Assembly: GCA_026120185.1 (NCBI GenBank)
Contig: JANUWF010001188.1
Location: 992,001 to 1,056,000 of the forward strand
DNA: 64,000 nucleotides
Direction of reading: 5' to 3'
Source of the DNA: Voacanga thouarsii
Taxonomy: Eukaryota; Streptophyta; Magnoliopsida; Gentianales; Apocynaceae
The translations under genes and the position numbers were made by a program. Shown here in pieces: positions 34,966 to 47,424 of the stretch. Numbering within the stretch: the stretch's first letter is position 1; each line of letters opens with the position of its first letter. A model generated the notes under the pieces. That model saw only the letters and a program-made list of their open reading frames with translations. It ran no database searches and was not told the origin of the DNA.

Positions 34966-35740
34966 TTCCAAGTAGAAGAAATACAAAGTTAGGTACTCAA
35001 GAAAGGTAGACTACTAGGACTAGTCTTTGAAGGGTTGGGGTAAAGCTCTTAGAAGGTGGCCACCTCTAAGGGGTGAGTCCTTCAAGAATAGGACGTTAGT
35101 TCTAGTAAGTAATATCGGTCCGAACAAGCAACACAGTTCATGTGGACTGTTTATTTTCGGAGTGAATGATCGTTAAGTTGGGGCGTAGAGATAGAGGAGT
35201 ATCTCACCCGGTAGGTTGTACACTGGCCTTGTATCAGTGTGCACAAAGTGTGGCATTTTGATCCTTTGTTGTGGTGCACAAAGTGTGGTGCCAATATTAT
35301 TTTGAGTGGTTACTTTATTTTGAAATAATATGGCAAAGAACAAAAAATTGGTTTGTGACTTGTAGCTTTTGCTAAAGTTATTTCCAAATGTGCATTCTTG
35401 AACTGTTTTTTTGAATTACTCAGATCACACACAAGACTTACAAAGAAATATTTCTCATCACATTTTTATGTCATATTTTACAGGTCGATCCTACTAAAAA
35501 GGTTGATTATTTTATGTTGCCTCATAGATGAAGACGTGTTTTGATATACTTTGGTTTGAGAGAATTCTATTATTATTTTAAGTTTTAAGACATGTATAAG
35601 TATTGTTTTGATTGTAATAAGTTTTTATTTATGAGCATTCTTTTATTTCTATTAAGTGTCCTAGTTATAAAGACCCCTAGTCCTAAAGACGGGACGACAT
35701 CCCCGCCCCTTTTGGGATACGTAAGTAGCGGGGTATTACA
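34966..35740 (+). repeat. Chromovirus LTR 3' fragment
   Basis: Matches 6010-6846 of the B-type LTR, from TATT(C/T)CCAAGTAG to GCGGGGTATTACA. Its last base abuts the next LTR start at 35741 with no spacer. Confidence 0.85.
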
Positions 35741-35988
35741 TGTGAAACCCCAGTCAAAACCAACCTTAGAGTAAGGGGGTTGTGATGCATATCATACTAT
35801 ATTACATGATTAAATATATTTTTATATGATTTTATGTGCCTTGGATTTGAGTTTTAATGTCTTGGAGGCGTGTTGGTGAGTATTGAGAGAGAATGGCAAA
35901 ATGGTAATTTTTGCTTGAGGTGAAAATAGGAAGATAGCATGAGGATTAGATAGGAAATAATTTTCTAGTGAAAATAACAATAAGAGTT

Positions 35989-36047
35989 GTTGTGGTTTAG
36001 TGGTTAGAGCTTTGGGATTAATTCTTGAGGTCTTGTGTTCAAATTCC
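35989..36047 (+). other. tRNA-like A-box/B-box module
   Basis: GTGGTTTAGTGGTTAGAGC and GTGTTCAAATTCC in the same relative place, about 250 bases from the LTR start, as in the other A-type LTRs. Confidence 0.5.
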
Positions 36048-37671
36048 ATCATGGGAGCTTTAGCTTGGTTAAATTTTATTTTTGCTTGGGAAGTAATAAT
36101 TTCGGCCTTAGGTGCTTAGAATAGGGTAGTGATGATGTCCTAAGAGAGACATGTTAGGAGCATCCTCATTCTACTCCCTTGGCCTATTCGAATTTCCTAA
36201 GAGGGAATTCATTTTCCTTGATCTTTGATTTTCCTTATTTCTCAACTCATTAGTTTGATCAAGTTGTTCTAGCCATTTTGTTTCCAGAAATTTCAGTAAA
36301 GTACTGTGGCTTTGTAGGATCAAAATGTCTTAGTGAAAGACTTCTTATGGTCTGAAAATGTGGAAGAGTTGTGGGAAATTCCAAGAGGAAAAATCCCTCT
36401 AGTGAGCTTGCTAAAAATTCACTCTAGCTAGTTCATCTTCCTTCTTGGAATGAACTGAAATTCTCCAGCTTATTTTGCCATCAAGGTGTCGAGATTCTTA
36501 GCTAACATTCCCTTCCAAATGCTGCCAGAAAAATGGTCTTTTGGATTAGCTTGCAACCTGAATTCTTTAGCTATTTTCGGACTGCTTAAAGCTGGAGCAA
36601 AACTAGGAAAAATTCCTGGGCAAATCGCAACTTTGAGAGTCCAAAACCAAGCTGTTTTCTTCCAGATTTTGTTCAGCACCTTAGCCATGCTTTTCCTCCA
36701 TGAAGAAGGATGGAAACCAGCCTTGAAAGCTCCTAAAATTCCCCTTCAAACTCTCTGCAAGTTGGCTGGGAAATGGCTACCAAAAAGCTGTCCAGGAATT
36801 CCAGCCAGCGAAAATCCTGTGCAGTCCAAACTGTCCAGCTTTGTTTCCTAATTCTCTTCCAGCTGAAACCCCATCCTTGTTCTGCATAAACCTCCCTTAA
36901 ACCTTCAGTAACTGAGCTCCATTATTTCCCTAAAGCTTCTGCACAAAATTCAGACATGGCTGCCCGAAAATCTCTGCAATAAATCCCTGCAATCATGCTT
37001 GATTGATTACCAAAATTCTAGACACCATAGTTTAGCAACCTTCAATAATGCATTCCTCAAATAACCAGACTTTTTCTTCACCATTATGGTCCCTCTTTTC
37101 GGCCACCATAAGCTTCCTTAACTCAGCTTTAATCCCATCGAAATTCTGCTCAAAACAGTCGGCCATGGCAGACTTTCAAAGCTCTCTAATAATCAAGATA
37201 TTCTAGGTTATTTAGTTTCCAAAATTGCTTTCTAAAAATATTCTTCAAGGATTTTAACAACTAGCCTTTCTTTTTCCCTTCCAAATCAAAGAATCATCTT
37301 CCTAAACCCTACAAAAATTCGGCCAGCCCTAGTTCTCACAGAATTTCGGCAGCTACAAACTACAATCTCTCAAATTCCTTCAATCTTCAAGAACACACAC
37401 ACTACACTAAGAACTACTTCTTCCTTTCACCTAATACCCCTCCAAACCACTTCAAACCTTCTCTAAAATCTCTGGATTTGACCTACTCACTGTCGTGAGT
37501 CCATCAATACCATTCTTAACATCAAACTCCACAAATCAACTCGCTACTCCGGATCAAAACCAGAAAATTCTGTGAAGGTTCAAGAACACCTTCAAGGTAG
37601 GGTTGTTCTAACAACTCCATCTTCTCCAATCTTGATCTCTAGTGAGAATATATGTGAATAGACATGCTAAT

Positions 37672-37717
<46 letters not shown>

Positions 37718-37747
37718 TCCCTCTCTCTCTCTCTCTCTCTTCCTCTC
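37672..37747 (+). repeat. CT dinucleotide microsatellite
   Basis: Near-perfect (CT)n with a few CC interruptions, inside the LTR. The Arg/Glu open frame on the minus strand here is a repeat artefact. Confidence 0.95.
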
Positions 37748-38408
37748 ATGGCTGAAACTCCCTCCTCTTGGCCGGATGGCTTCTTCTCCCATGGTCATGC
37801 TATCTCTATCTCCCTTGGACGAATTTAGGCATCTAGGAGTTGAGATCCATTCCAAACTCCTTCAAGATATTCATCAACCAAGTAAGTGCCTTCAATATTT
37901 CTTTTAAATCCTAAATTCATGTCTCTAGGATGATGTTGTTAGAAGGTGGATGGTGATAGGATTTGAGTATGTAAAGTTGAGGTTGAAGCATGAATATATG
38001 TATGATTGTGAATGAGATGGGATTTATGCATGGAAGGATTATCTTGGTTGATTGTATGATGATTTGAGGTTTGATGCATGTCATAGATGGTATTTGTGAT
38101 GAAGTATGCTAGAGATTATGCCACATTTGGTGAATAGGATTTATATGCATGTTGGATTATTGAAGCCATGATCATATTTATACTAGTAGACGTTAAATCA
38201 TGTCTTGATAAATTTAGATCTATACTTATATGCATGATTTGAATGAATTGATCAATTGAGGGACTGTATGTGTTCTTGATTGTGGATAGCCATAGAAATT
38301 TGATCATGGCCTAGTTGTCCCTAAGCTAATTTTATTTCATGAATAAAATATTTAATGATATAAGTTTTGCTAGTAATTTCAAAAAACCCTAGGAAGGGTA
38401 GATTTGGA

Positions 38409-38457
38409 TTATATATATACATATATATATATATATATTTATACATATATATATAAA
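38409..38457. repeat. AT dinucleotide-rich tract
   Basis: Alternating TA/AT with ACA interruptions inside the same LTR. Confidence 0.9.
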
Positions 38458-40114
38458 TGATATTTTAGTCAAATAAATAATAATTTTTGCTTGAAAAATA
38501 AAATATATAAATATTATTTAAAATAATGAAATCAATTAAAGCCTTTTATGGGAATGATTATAATTACTAAAATATTTATTAAATCAAAACCCCTTAAAGA
38601 TTTACTTATTATTTTCCAAACAAGACTCGTTAAATTTATTCTCAACTAATTTTAACTATCAATTATTTTCTAACAACTAGATTATTAATAAATCATTAGT
38701 TTACCTAATACTACCTAGGACTCTTGATCAAATAAACTCTAAATTTTTCTTAGCAAGATTTAAACTTTCAACTTATTAGAATTTATTTTCCAAACCATTA
38801 ATTATTTTAAATATCAAATTAGGCTCATTCTATAAACATATTTATTTATTGTTTGGCCTTAAAGCTTGGGACACTAGGATCATGGTAGTAGCAAGTTAAG
38901 TTGATTTAAAATTGAGGAAGTGGATTGTGGCTTGAAATTGATTGTGGTTTGTTTTTGCCATGCGGAGTTAGGTCAGCTGTTGGAGACCTATTGTGTGAGT
39001 GAGAATCAGGTAAGCTCCTGCATAAAACCTGATTGATGTGAAATGTTTTTCTTATGGCAAGCCAAATGTAGAGTGTATGGACACTCATTTATGTCAAGGC
39101 AATCGAGGGTTAAAATCCTTTCTTATTTCAAACATTTGAATTATTTAAAAATCAATGAGCAGATTTGCCCAAACTCAAACTCTTGCTAAAACTGATTTTT
39201 ACAAAAGACTTTGGAAACCCTTAAATTGCCATTTTCATGTGAAACAATGTTTGTTCATTTTATCCCAAGTGGGAAATGTCGTTGAGTACTCAATAAGGGT
39301 GGACTGCTAGGGCTAGTCTTTGAAGTGTTAGGGTAAGTCTTTCAGTAGGTGGCCACCTTTCAGGGGTGAGTCCTTCCCGGATGAGATATCAGTCCAGTAG
39401 GTCGTGCCGGTCCGAGCTAGCAGTTTGTTTTATTTCAGTCAAGTGACTGTGTTTTGCTGGAATGGACACCCGGTTGTTGTTGGGTATAGAGAAAGAGGAG
39501 TATCTTGCCCGGTAGGCCGATCACCTACCTGTTGTCAGTTTGCACAAAGTGTCGGCATTCTGACCGATTATGGGGCCCAACGTGTGGTAACCCATAATTA
39601 TTTATTTCGAGTGGTTGATTTTATTGATTATGTATGCTTGGAAATGCCAAAATACCACTCTTGCTTTTGATTAATGTTTACTGCTTGCCAGTAATTCTTT
39701 TGTAAAGATTTCATACTTTGCATCCACGAACTGATTTCACTGAACACCTAAAGTACACACGAACTTATTGAGATTTTGTCTCATCACCGTTTTACCATGA
39801 TTTCAGGTCGATCATACTGTGGGGATGAGTAGCTAGATTATGCCTGCTTTGGAAGATTTTCTGATGATTTATTTTTGTGTAATGTTTTGGGGAGATGACA
39901 ATGGATAAATTTTTTATTACGGATTTGTTTTTGGTATTTTGGTATTTTTTCTTAGATTGATATTTATTTTGGGATGTAATAAATTTTAAGTTCCAGTATC
40001 ATTTATATTCCATTATTTCATTTGTGTGACCTAGTTATAAAGACCCCTTGTCCTTTGGATGGGGCGACATCCCCGGCCCTGGCGGGCCTAGGTAGCGGGG
40101 TGTTACATTAAAAG

Positions 40115-40127
40115 TGGTATTAGAGCC
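40115..40127 (+). other. Primer-binding site, initiator-Met type
   Basis: TGGTATTAGAGCC, one mismatch from the Met-tRNA complement. It sits seven bases after the LTR end, a longer gap than the two bases at 6849, because of an extra TTAAAAG. Confidence 0.85.
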
Positions 40128-40199
40128 TAAGTTTAGTCACTTATTAATGCTATTTACTTTATTTCATTAAGAATAAAATCTTTAGACTAATCTGGTAGG

Positions 40200-40476
40200 A
40201 TGGTTAGAATGTATAGAACTGCAAGGAAGGGGCAGTAATGGTATCCACCAATCCCTATCTACCCAGAAGACTTACCAGTACCAGAACCTGCTCCACAACC
40301 TCTATCTCAACCAATTATACCTTTGGAAGAAAGCAGTGATGATGAGGTTCAAATTATTAAGGCATCCCATAAACCTATAATAGACTTGATCATTGATAAT
40401 GAGGATGAGGATATTGATATGGAGTATGTTGTTGGAAACTATGCCTTCGAAGACTATGTATTCTGTGTAAATATAT
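40200..40476 (+). pseudogene. Chromovirus A acidic leader ORF, first part
   Basis: ATG at 40200 starts MVRMYRTARKGQ, then a TAG where the sibling copy has Trp-like context, then PIYPEDLPVPEPAPQP, EESSDDEVQIIK and DNEDEDIDMEYV. It is strongly acidic and homologous to 6934-7210. It is split by the solo LTR at 40477 and continues at 42096. No known domain; possibly a leader protein or an N-terminal Gag extension. Confidence 0.5.
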
Positions 40477-42090
40477 TGCAAATAGACCCGGTACTAGGTG
40501 GGTCCACTGGACGTGGTACTAAGTCCATTATGCCCAGCTAGAGTTCTTGAAAAATAGAGCAGTCCCAACGCCAGGTGGGTCCAATGGACCCAGTGCCAGG
40601 TCCACTATATTCCTTCAATTTGGTTTGTTTCTTATATTATTGCACGTTTAAGGTCTAAGTGTGACAAGTAATGGTCTATGTGTTGGGTTGTTCTTCACAG
40701 TAAGGTATAGACCATGGGTACTTATCATACAAGTAAAAATGAGTTCTTAGTCGTTTGATGGAAATGGGTATTTCATTAATATAAGACTATTATGCCATGA
40801 GTTCTAATAAGGAATAATTTAACTTGAATCAGTGAGTAGTTCACTCGTATCATTGGAATAAGCGTATTAGAAATACGTAGAATTAGACCTGTAGTAGTGG
40901 TCTCTCTTAAAGTACTATAATTATAGAAACCAGACTATTACTACTACAGCGTGGACGGATACCTTCATACTTGAGTATGAGTTGGTGGTTTGGCGAAGCT
41001 AAGGTCTTGTACTTTAATGTATGTTTGGTAAGATTTCTTTTGTGAGATCAATAACCTTATATGTTGGGAATATTACTCTAGTTAGTTAAGACGGACTCAT
41101 GTAACAAAGTTTCTATACTTCATTTTGTGAAGTTAAATCACCCCCTTGTAATTGTCTAAGATAATCTAATAATCTAAGGCCCTGGAAACATAACTCTAGA
41201 ATGTGTACTTTCAGATAGCTTCTAATGATAAGTAGGTACATTCGAGTGAGTCACATATTATTGGACAAGAAATCTAAGGATGGTAGATTTCTTTGAGATG
41301 AGTGTTAGTACTATTTATCCTATCTCATTGATGGGTGTTACATAGAAAGGTGTGTCTATCATTTCACCGTAGGTCGGAGACATTGTCTTAGCAATATTAT
41401 TCTTGGGGTTAATATTTCTATATAGTGATAAATGGAAATATTTAAAATGGTAAAATATAGCTATTTGATAGTAAGGGCCTTTTTGTCATTTTAGTAGTCA
41501 TGAATAATATGTCTCTTGGTCCCCAGAATAGCTCAAGTTACCTTAGTGTTGTCTAGACATAATTTGGGCTTCATGGATAATTATCTGGAAGAGAAATAAA
41601 ATTTACTCTAAGAGTCCAATTAAAATTAATTAATTAGTCTTGGGTTTTTCATAAGGACCAGAAAAGATAATTAAGGAATTCAAAAAGATGAAAAGGTTTC
41701 CCTATCAAGCTCTCTCCCGCTTGTGTGTGCAACCACCCTTCCTCTTATGTTTCCTCTTCCTTCTCTCATTTCTCTCAAAGAGTGGATCTTGGTTATCAAA
41801 AGGAGCTTTTACGAAGCTACCCAAGATCAAGGTAGAGTCATACTCTAGAAGACTAAGAGAAGAAGCTTGGAGAAGTTTGATACGTAGGAGTAGAAGATTA
41901 ACAGGAATACTGGCCGAACCATCGAGGACTTCTTCTTCCTTTCCATCGCAAGATCTAGTGCTATCCGACACCTTGTTGGTTAATCTACAACCAAACAAGA
42001 AAACTAAGTACTCTATCTTAGATGTGGATTGAAAAACTGAAAAATTTTCTGCTGTGTTTTCTTTGATGTTTTTCATTTTTTGATCTTTCA
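40477..42090 (+). mobile_element. Solo LTR of copia 1 family (1614 bp)
   Basis: TGCAAATAGACCCGG to GATCTTTCA, flanked by perfect TATAT TSDs (40472-40476 and 42091-42095). Same family as the copia 1 LTR at 7211, and in exactly the same place within the leader ORF. The LTR ORF at 41688-42032 is open and contains RRSRRLTG, but its splice donor is mutated from GTAAGT to CTAAGT (42004). Confidence 0.95.
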
Positions 42091-42095
42091 TATAT

Positions 42096-42408
42096 CCCAA
42101 ACCCACCTAGCCCCGTGTTTGACTTGACTGCTAATAGTGATAATATGGGGGAGATAGACTATGAATCTCTACCTAAACCTTCTTTTGTACCCCCACCTAA
42201 CTGTGTTGAAACTGGAAAAAGGTCTAGGAGATCGGGAAGGAACCTATGAACTATGGGTTTGTGAATGGTGCAGGGATAAACCTTTCTAAAAATACTGGAG
42301 GTTAGTTGTATGATGCTGACACTGAGGATTCTGATGAGGAATTAGGGCAAAGTTTTTCCATGATTAGGAGGTTATTATTTACTACTTTCAATAAACTTCT
42401 GTGCTAGG
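42096..42408 (+). pseudogene. Chromovirus A acidic leader ORF, second part
   Basis: Continues the interrupted leader: PPSPVFDLTANSDN, GEIDYESLPKPS, a basic GKRSRRSGRN, then DADTEDSDEELGQ, ending in a stop before gag. The PP..P..DL..NS motif resembles the first part (PPRIPVMDLITNS), which suggests an internal duplication. From 42409 to 42617 there is only AT-rich spacer. Confidence 0.45.
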
Positions 42409-42617
42409 GGTTCATTTATGTTTAATATTTTATTTCAAAATTTATGCAAATAAGAGTACCTTGGTGTACTCCCATCTTAGAAAAAAAAATACAATTATTT
42501 ATACAAAGTTTACATCTAATTTACTTTTACTTACTTAAGTTTGAATGTGAATGCATGCTCTATTTAAATATTTTGAAATTTGTTGCATAACTCATTATTT
42601 AGGGGCGATAGTTTAGA

Positions 42618-43660
42618 ATGGCACGAAAGCGTCGTGTAGCAGCATCCAGCAGAAGGGTTCCTAAAACAGAACCCGTGACTCCAGAATATGATACAACTCA
42701 ACTTTCATCACCAAATCAAATGAATGAGAATGAACCAGAGCAAGAAATGGGGTCTGATGAGCCTACAAGTGTGACCATGGGGCAAGCAATCTGTAAGATG
42801 ACGGAGATACTACAAACATTATCTAAATGTAGGAACCCGATGGGGGAAGATCGAAGCTATGAAAAGGTTTCTGAAGTTCCAACCTCCCACTTTTTTAGGA
42901 GAAGTAGAACAAGATTAGAAAGTAGAGCAGATGGAGGATATCTTTGCTACGCTCCAATACACAGAGAAGCGAATGGTAAAATTTGCTGCCTTTACGCTAA
43001 AAGGCCCAACTCGGGCATAGTAGCAGCGAGTCCAAGAAGACTGGGAATTAATAGACCAAGAGTGGACTTAGACCAATTTTTTTGAGGCATTCAAAGTAGA
43101 ATATATTCCATAGTGGGTCATGGAAAAGAGAGAAGATGAGTTTCAAAATTTGAAACAAGGGGGCATGTTTATGGCCCAATACACTGCTCGTTTCATATAA
43201 CTAAGTACTACAAAAGGCTGGTGGACACTGAGCAAACAGGACTAGGTAATTCATCAAAGGCCTACAGCAGGAGTTGAGGAGGGCATTGGCACCTCATACT
43301 CCAACTATTTATTCAGGGGCAGTGGACCTATCTACATGGACTGAGAATGAAGACAAAAATAAGATGGCTTAATGAACTTTCCCACCACCAAGACAACCAC
43401 CAAGACCCTTTATGATACAACAGACTAATAAGTGGTCTACTAATCATCAATAGCAGAATAAGGAAAAACAAAGACAAACAGCACCGACGGGCCCTATCTA
43501 AAATCTCCCAACATGACGACATTGTGGGAAGAAGGGTCATGTAAAAAAGAACTATTGGTCTAAAGGAGCTGAACGAAAATGCTAAAATTGTAGAGATTTG
43601 ACGCATCTATAAAATGCCTACCCAAAACTTCTTCGAATCGGGTAAGGAAACTCGGCCTAG
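42618..43660 (+). pseudogene. gag: Chromovirus A gag (degenerate)
   Basis: ATG at 42618, MARKRRVAASSRRVPK, then an acidic Pro-rich segment and VTMGQAICKMTEILQTL. After frame changes come EAFKVEYIP, EKREDEFQNLKQGG and QYTARF (about 43085-43200), the capsid C-terminal signature, and a zinc-knuckle remnant reading HCGKKGHV (about 43510-43540). Several stops. Capsid/nucleocapsid role by family. Confidence 0.8.
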
Positions 43661-44970
43661 ATCGTGGGAGCCAATCGAGCCAATACTATAGGAGTCTCCG
43701 AAAGTGAAACTCAGAAGCCACAGGCGAAAGCAATTGTTTTTTCTCTTAACTGGGAGAAGGTTAGAGTAGATGCAGTAGTGGTGGAAGGTACGTTTAGTAT
43801 CCAAAGTCGTTTAATTAATGCATTAATAGGCACTAGATCTACCCATTCCTGTCTAAATAAGAAATGTGCATATCATTCAGGTTGGGATAGAGTAGAACTA
43901 CCTTTTAGCTTGTTTGTAAGTATGCCTTTAGGAAAAATAGTGCAAGCAGATCGGTATGTGTAGAGTTGTAAGATCGAAGTGGGGAAAGAGAGCTTGGAAG
44001 GAGACTTGATAGTCATAGCTATTGATGACTACAACCTAATCTTGGGTATAGATTAGCTAGCTAAGCATAGAGCTAAAGTAGATTGTAAGAGTAAGTATGT
44101 CCAGTTCATCTGACCTGGATGTGATGTGCTAGAATTCAATGGCAAGTGAGTAAAAAAGTTGGAGTTTTTGATTGCTAGAGCAAAAGCCCAAAAGTTGTTG
44201 AAGTAAGAATGCCAAGGATATTTGGCTTACGTGATAAACAAGCTGAAAGATTAGTGCACCCTGAAAAATACTGAGGTGGTAAAAGATTTTTCCTATGCAT
44301 TTCCCACAGAACTCACTTCGCTTCCTCCCACCCGAGAAGTTAAGTTCACTATAGATCTAATTCCAAGAGTGGAACTTGTATCCTGAACCCCATATCGGAT
44401 GGCACTAGCTGAATTGAAGGAACTAAAGGAGTAGCTAGAGGAATTGGTGAAGCAAGGTTACATAAGACATAGCACGTCACCTTGGGGAGCTCCAATGCTA
44501 TTTCTTAATAAGAAGGACGGGACTTTGAGGTTGTGTATCGACTATTGGGGTTGAATAATTTAACCATCAATAATAAATATCCCCCACCGTTAATTGATGA
44601 GCTATTTGACCAGTTGTAAGGCTCCAATTGTTATTCCAAACTGGCTTTGAGACACGGATATTACCAAGTACAGATCAAGGAGGAGGATATTCCCAAAATG
44701 GCATTTAATATAAGATATAGTCACTGCGAGTTCGTAGTGATGCCTTTTAGGGTGACCAATGCGCCAACAGTATTCATAGAATTGATGCACCTTGTCTTTC
44801 AACCATACTTGGAAAAATTCGTAGTGGTATGCATTGAAGATATACTTATATACTCCAAGAGCCCGAAAGAGCACATGGAGCATCTGAAGTTAGTGTTGGA
44901 AAGGTTGAGAGAACATAAACTCTATGCTAAATTTAGCCAGTGCGAATTTTAGTTAGATAACGTGGCATTC
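43661..44970 (+). pseudogene. pol: Chromovirus A protease and reverse transcriptase
   Basis: Protease at 43664-43963: the expected DTG active site is replaced in LIGTRSTHS, so the catalytic Asp is lost. [63 protein letters not shown] and, at the active site, CIEDILIYS (44830-44841) where YVDD or similar is expected, with the first Asp now Glu. It ends ..KFSQCEF, a stop, LDNVAF, where the outer insert begins. The next residues resume at 60660. Confidence 0.85.
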
Positions 44971-46576
44971 TGATAGGGGTTAAAATCACCATTCTTTTCC
45001 TAGTTATTTAAGGGTGTTTTAAGATACATTTTTCGTAATAACTAGCCATATTCTTTCATATTTGACATTTTGCTTGTAAAAAGTATTTTTGGCAAATATA
45101 TACTTATTTAAGTTAAAATTGAGCAAAAAGTGTACAGAATCAGAATGTACCTAGTGTCAGGCCCAACCAGTGTGGACTAGGCCCCAACTCCATTCTGCTC
45201 CAGCAATAGAAATTAAGCAAGCGTAAGGGGAAATTCCAAAACAAACCTGGCGCCAGGTCTAACAAGTGTATCTTGCATTGGGTTCATTCTGTCTGCCAAG
45301 GAAAGATGACCAAAAACATAGCAAAAATAGGGGAAGAACAGAGTGTACCCGGCACAAGGTGGGTTGAAGGTACTCAGCGCCAGGTATGCTTTGGAGGCGG
45401 AAATTCTATACGAATTAGGGCTTATCCAATAATTTTAGTAATTTTCCTACTTCTACTCAGCCAAGACTTCCTCAGCCATGAAATTGGTATCCAAGAGGCC
45501 TATAAAAGCATAAGAGAATACAAGGGTTTGGGATTACAACTAAGAGAGGTGAATTAAAGGGCAGAAATTCTGATTCTCTCATTGAAGGAGGTGTTCACCC
45601 AAGTCAAGGAGGATTGTCAAAGGGAGTCTTCAAGGAAGAAAAAAGAGGCTTGTCTATGAGTGCTTTCTTTTCTTTTTGTCTTCTTTATCTTTAACAATGA
45701 TGTATTCAATGTTTTATTGTAATTTAACATTATTTTTGGATTCATGATTTTGTGTTAATTTAGTTATTTGATTAATTCTTTGTCATCTTTGGTGTTTGAT
45801 TACTTGATTTCACTGGTAATTGATGCAAGTTCTTCTAATTAACCTCGACATAGTGATGTTTGGAGTTTCATTGCATTGATTTTGTATTTGTTAAATCTTG
45901 ATGGATTTGAACGATAAAGTTAGGATTTTAGAACTAAGTGATCAAAAGTTATGTTAATTTCGCGTTGACGTCGGGTTATTAGCTAATTTCATGTTTTTAA
46001 GAAATTGAGATTCATGCATGTTTTGGTTAGGATGGCTTGATTGACAAATTTGCTAATTGAATCAAGATATGAATAATGAGCTTAATGCATGTTTTGTTTA
46101 TGTTAGATTGATTGACAAATCTGCTAATATAAATCAAAATATAGGATTTCATGGATTGACAAATGAAGTGGAATTTACCTAAGTAAATTCATGACTTGAC
46201 AAACGATTGAATTTTACTGTGCGTTCCTTCATGATGCCAAATTAATAATTAGTTGAAAGTGTTGCTAATTGGTTCATTGTTATGTTTTCTATAATACTTG
46301 TCTAAATTACATAAACTTATATTCTTGAGTTGTATATATTTCTTTTATTTCTCTTTTTATTCTTTTCTCACTTTATTTGGGTCGATTAAACAATGAATGA
46401 AAAGTGATTATTGTGTACTTGTTCCTTTGAGGATCAATACTTTTTAATTCCCTATACTATGCTTATAATGAGTATACTTGTTCACATGTGTATTTTGGGA
46501 TTAATATTTTAATTAAAACTTGATTAAGGGGTGGATTTAAAATTGATGATTTTATATACCCAAAATTTACACATCA
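44971..46576 (+). repeat. 5' LTR of outer element (1606 bp)
   Basis: TGATAGGGGTTAAAATCACC to TTTACACATCA. GC-rich GGCGCC-type modules at about 45147-45400, TATA box at 45501, conserved GAGGCTTGTCTATGAGTG downstream, and four spaced GATTGACAAA(T/C) motifs at 46040-46210. Confidence 0.9.
45501..45508 (+). promoter_or_regulatory. TATA box of outer 5' LTR
   Basis: TATAAAAG just after the GC-module block; the 3' LTR has TATAAATG at 59577-59584. Confidence 0.55.
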
Positions 46577-46582
46577 AGTTTT

Positions 46583-46600
46583 TGGTGCCATTGCCTAGGA
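46583..46600 (+). other. tRNA-Asp-type PBS, decayed
   Basis: TGGTGCCATTGCCTAGGA after AGTTTT; four differences from the exact site at 48859, three of them C-to-T or G-to-A changes. Confidence 0.8.
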
Positions 46601-46934
46601 ATAATATTATGAAAGCTTAGATTTTGTTGATTTAACCATATTTATATGTTTATATGTCCATATGTCTATATGTAAATATGTATATATGTTCTTTGTGTAA
46701 ATTGGTATTCTATCTTGTTGTTTATGACATTGTGTGACTTAATTGACTAGCTTACTTCATGTTGTACTGTAAATACTACTAACTTTTGTATTTAGATAGT
46801 TTGTTAATGTGTGTGTTTTTCTTTTCTTTAATTTTCTATTATTTGTTTTTCCTTTTTTTTTATTCTTTTCCTTGTTTTTTTATTCTTTTTATTTGTTTTC
46901 ATTTTCGATTTAATTTTTGCTTTTCTTTGAACGC

Positions 46935-47424
46935 GAGATTGACATCATCATGGACAACTACTTTTGGGCACAAGATCAAATGAACTATAATGACAAGAAC
47001 TTGGCAAATTTGCAAGCTTAGATTATCGCTTTTTGTGAGACATCACTTGAAGCCTCAATGTATTCTTTTGTCGCCGATACAAATTCCTCCAATAAGTAGC
47101 ATAAAGAAGTATCCTAACGTACAAACCATCAAAGAACACAACTAGCCAAGTTGGTTAAGGATGCTATAAAGTCCCATACGCTTGAACAAGAGAATCCCTA
47201 AGGAAAAGAGAGGATATGAGGAACAATTATCTAATATGGAAAGTGAGGTATTCAATTCTCCACTATGTACTAATAATTCTAATCTCTCTCTACCACATGA
47301 TTTTTTAGGTTCTTCTCAATTGTTGGAGAACAAGGGTCCAAATGATGATGTGTTGAAATTATCATGCCTTAAGGAGTTGGATCTTTCAACGCTGCATCGT
47401 AAGAAGTCCTTGGAGGATGGTAGT
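46935..47424 (+). pseudogene. Outer element small conserved ORF, broken
   Basis: Reading from about 46950 gives broken frames homologous to the inner ORF at 49352-49753: EKRGYEEQLSNMESEVFNS, NSNLSLPHDFLGSSQLLEN and GPNDDV are shared in modified form. Stops precede it, and it is cut by the inner element at 47425. Function unknown; no known domain. Confidence 0.5.

Larger units (their letters stand above)
35741..40107 (+). repeat. Long chromovirus LTR (4.4 kb)
   Basis: Starts TGTGAAACCCCAGTCAAAAC and ends GCGGGGTGTTACA before a Met-type PBS. The 3' 800 bases match the B-type LTR end, including GTTATAAAGACCCC and GGGGCGACATCCCC. It holds a tRNA-like module, a CT microsatellite and an AT microsatellite. 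No genes are visible in it; a 121-codon frame at 36486-36851 has no recognisable domain. Confidence 0.8.

Noticed and set aside
36486..36851. 121-codon ORF in the 4.4-kb LTR
   Set aside because: Inside the LTR, no recognisable domain, and no counterpart found in the other A-type LTR sequence.
37667..37855. Arg/Glu repeat ORF on the minus strand
   Set aside because: Produced by the CT microsatellite.
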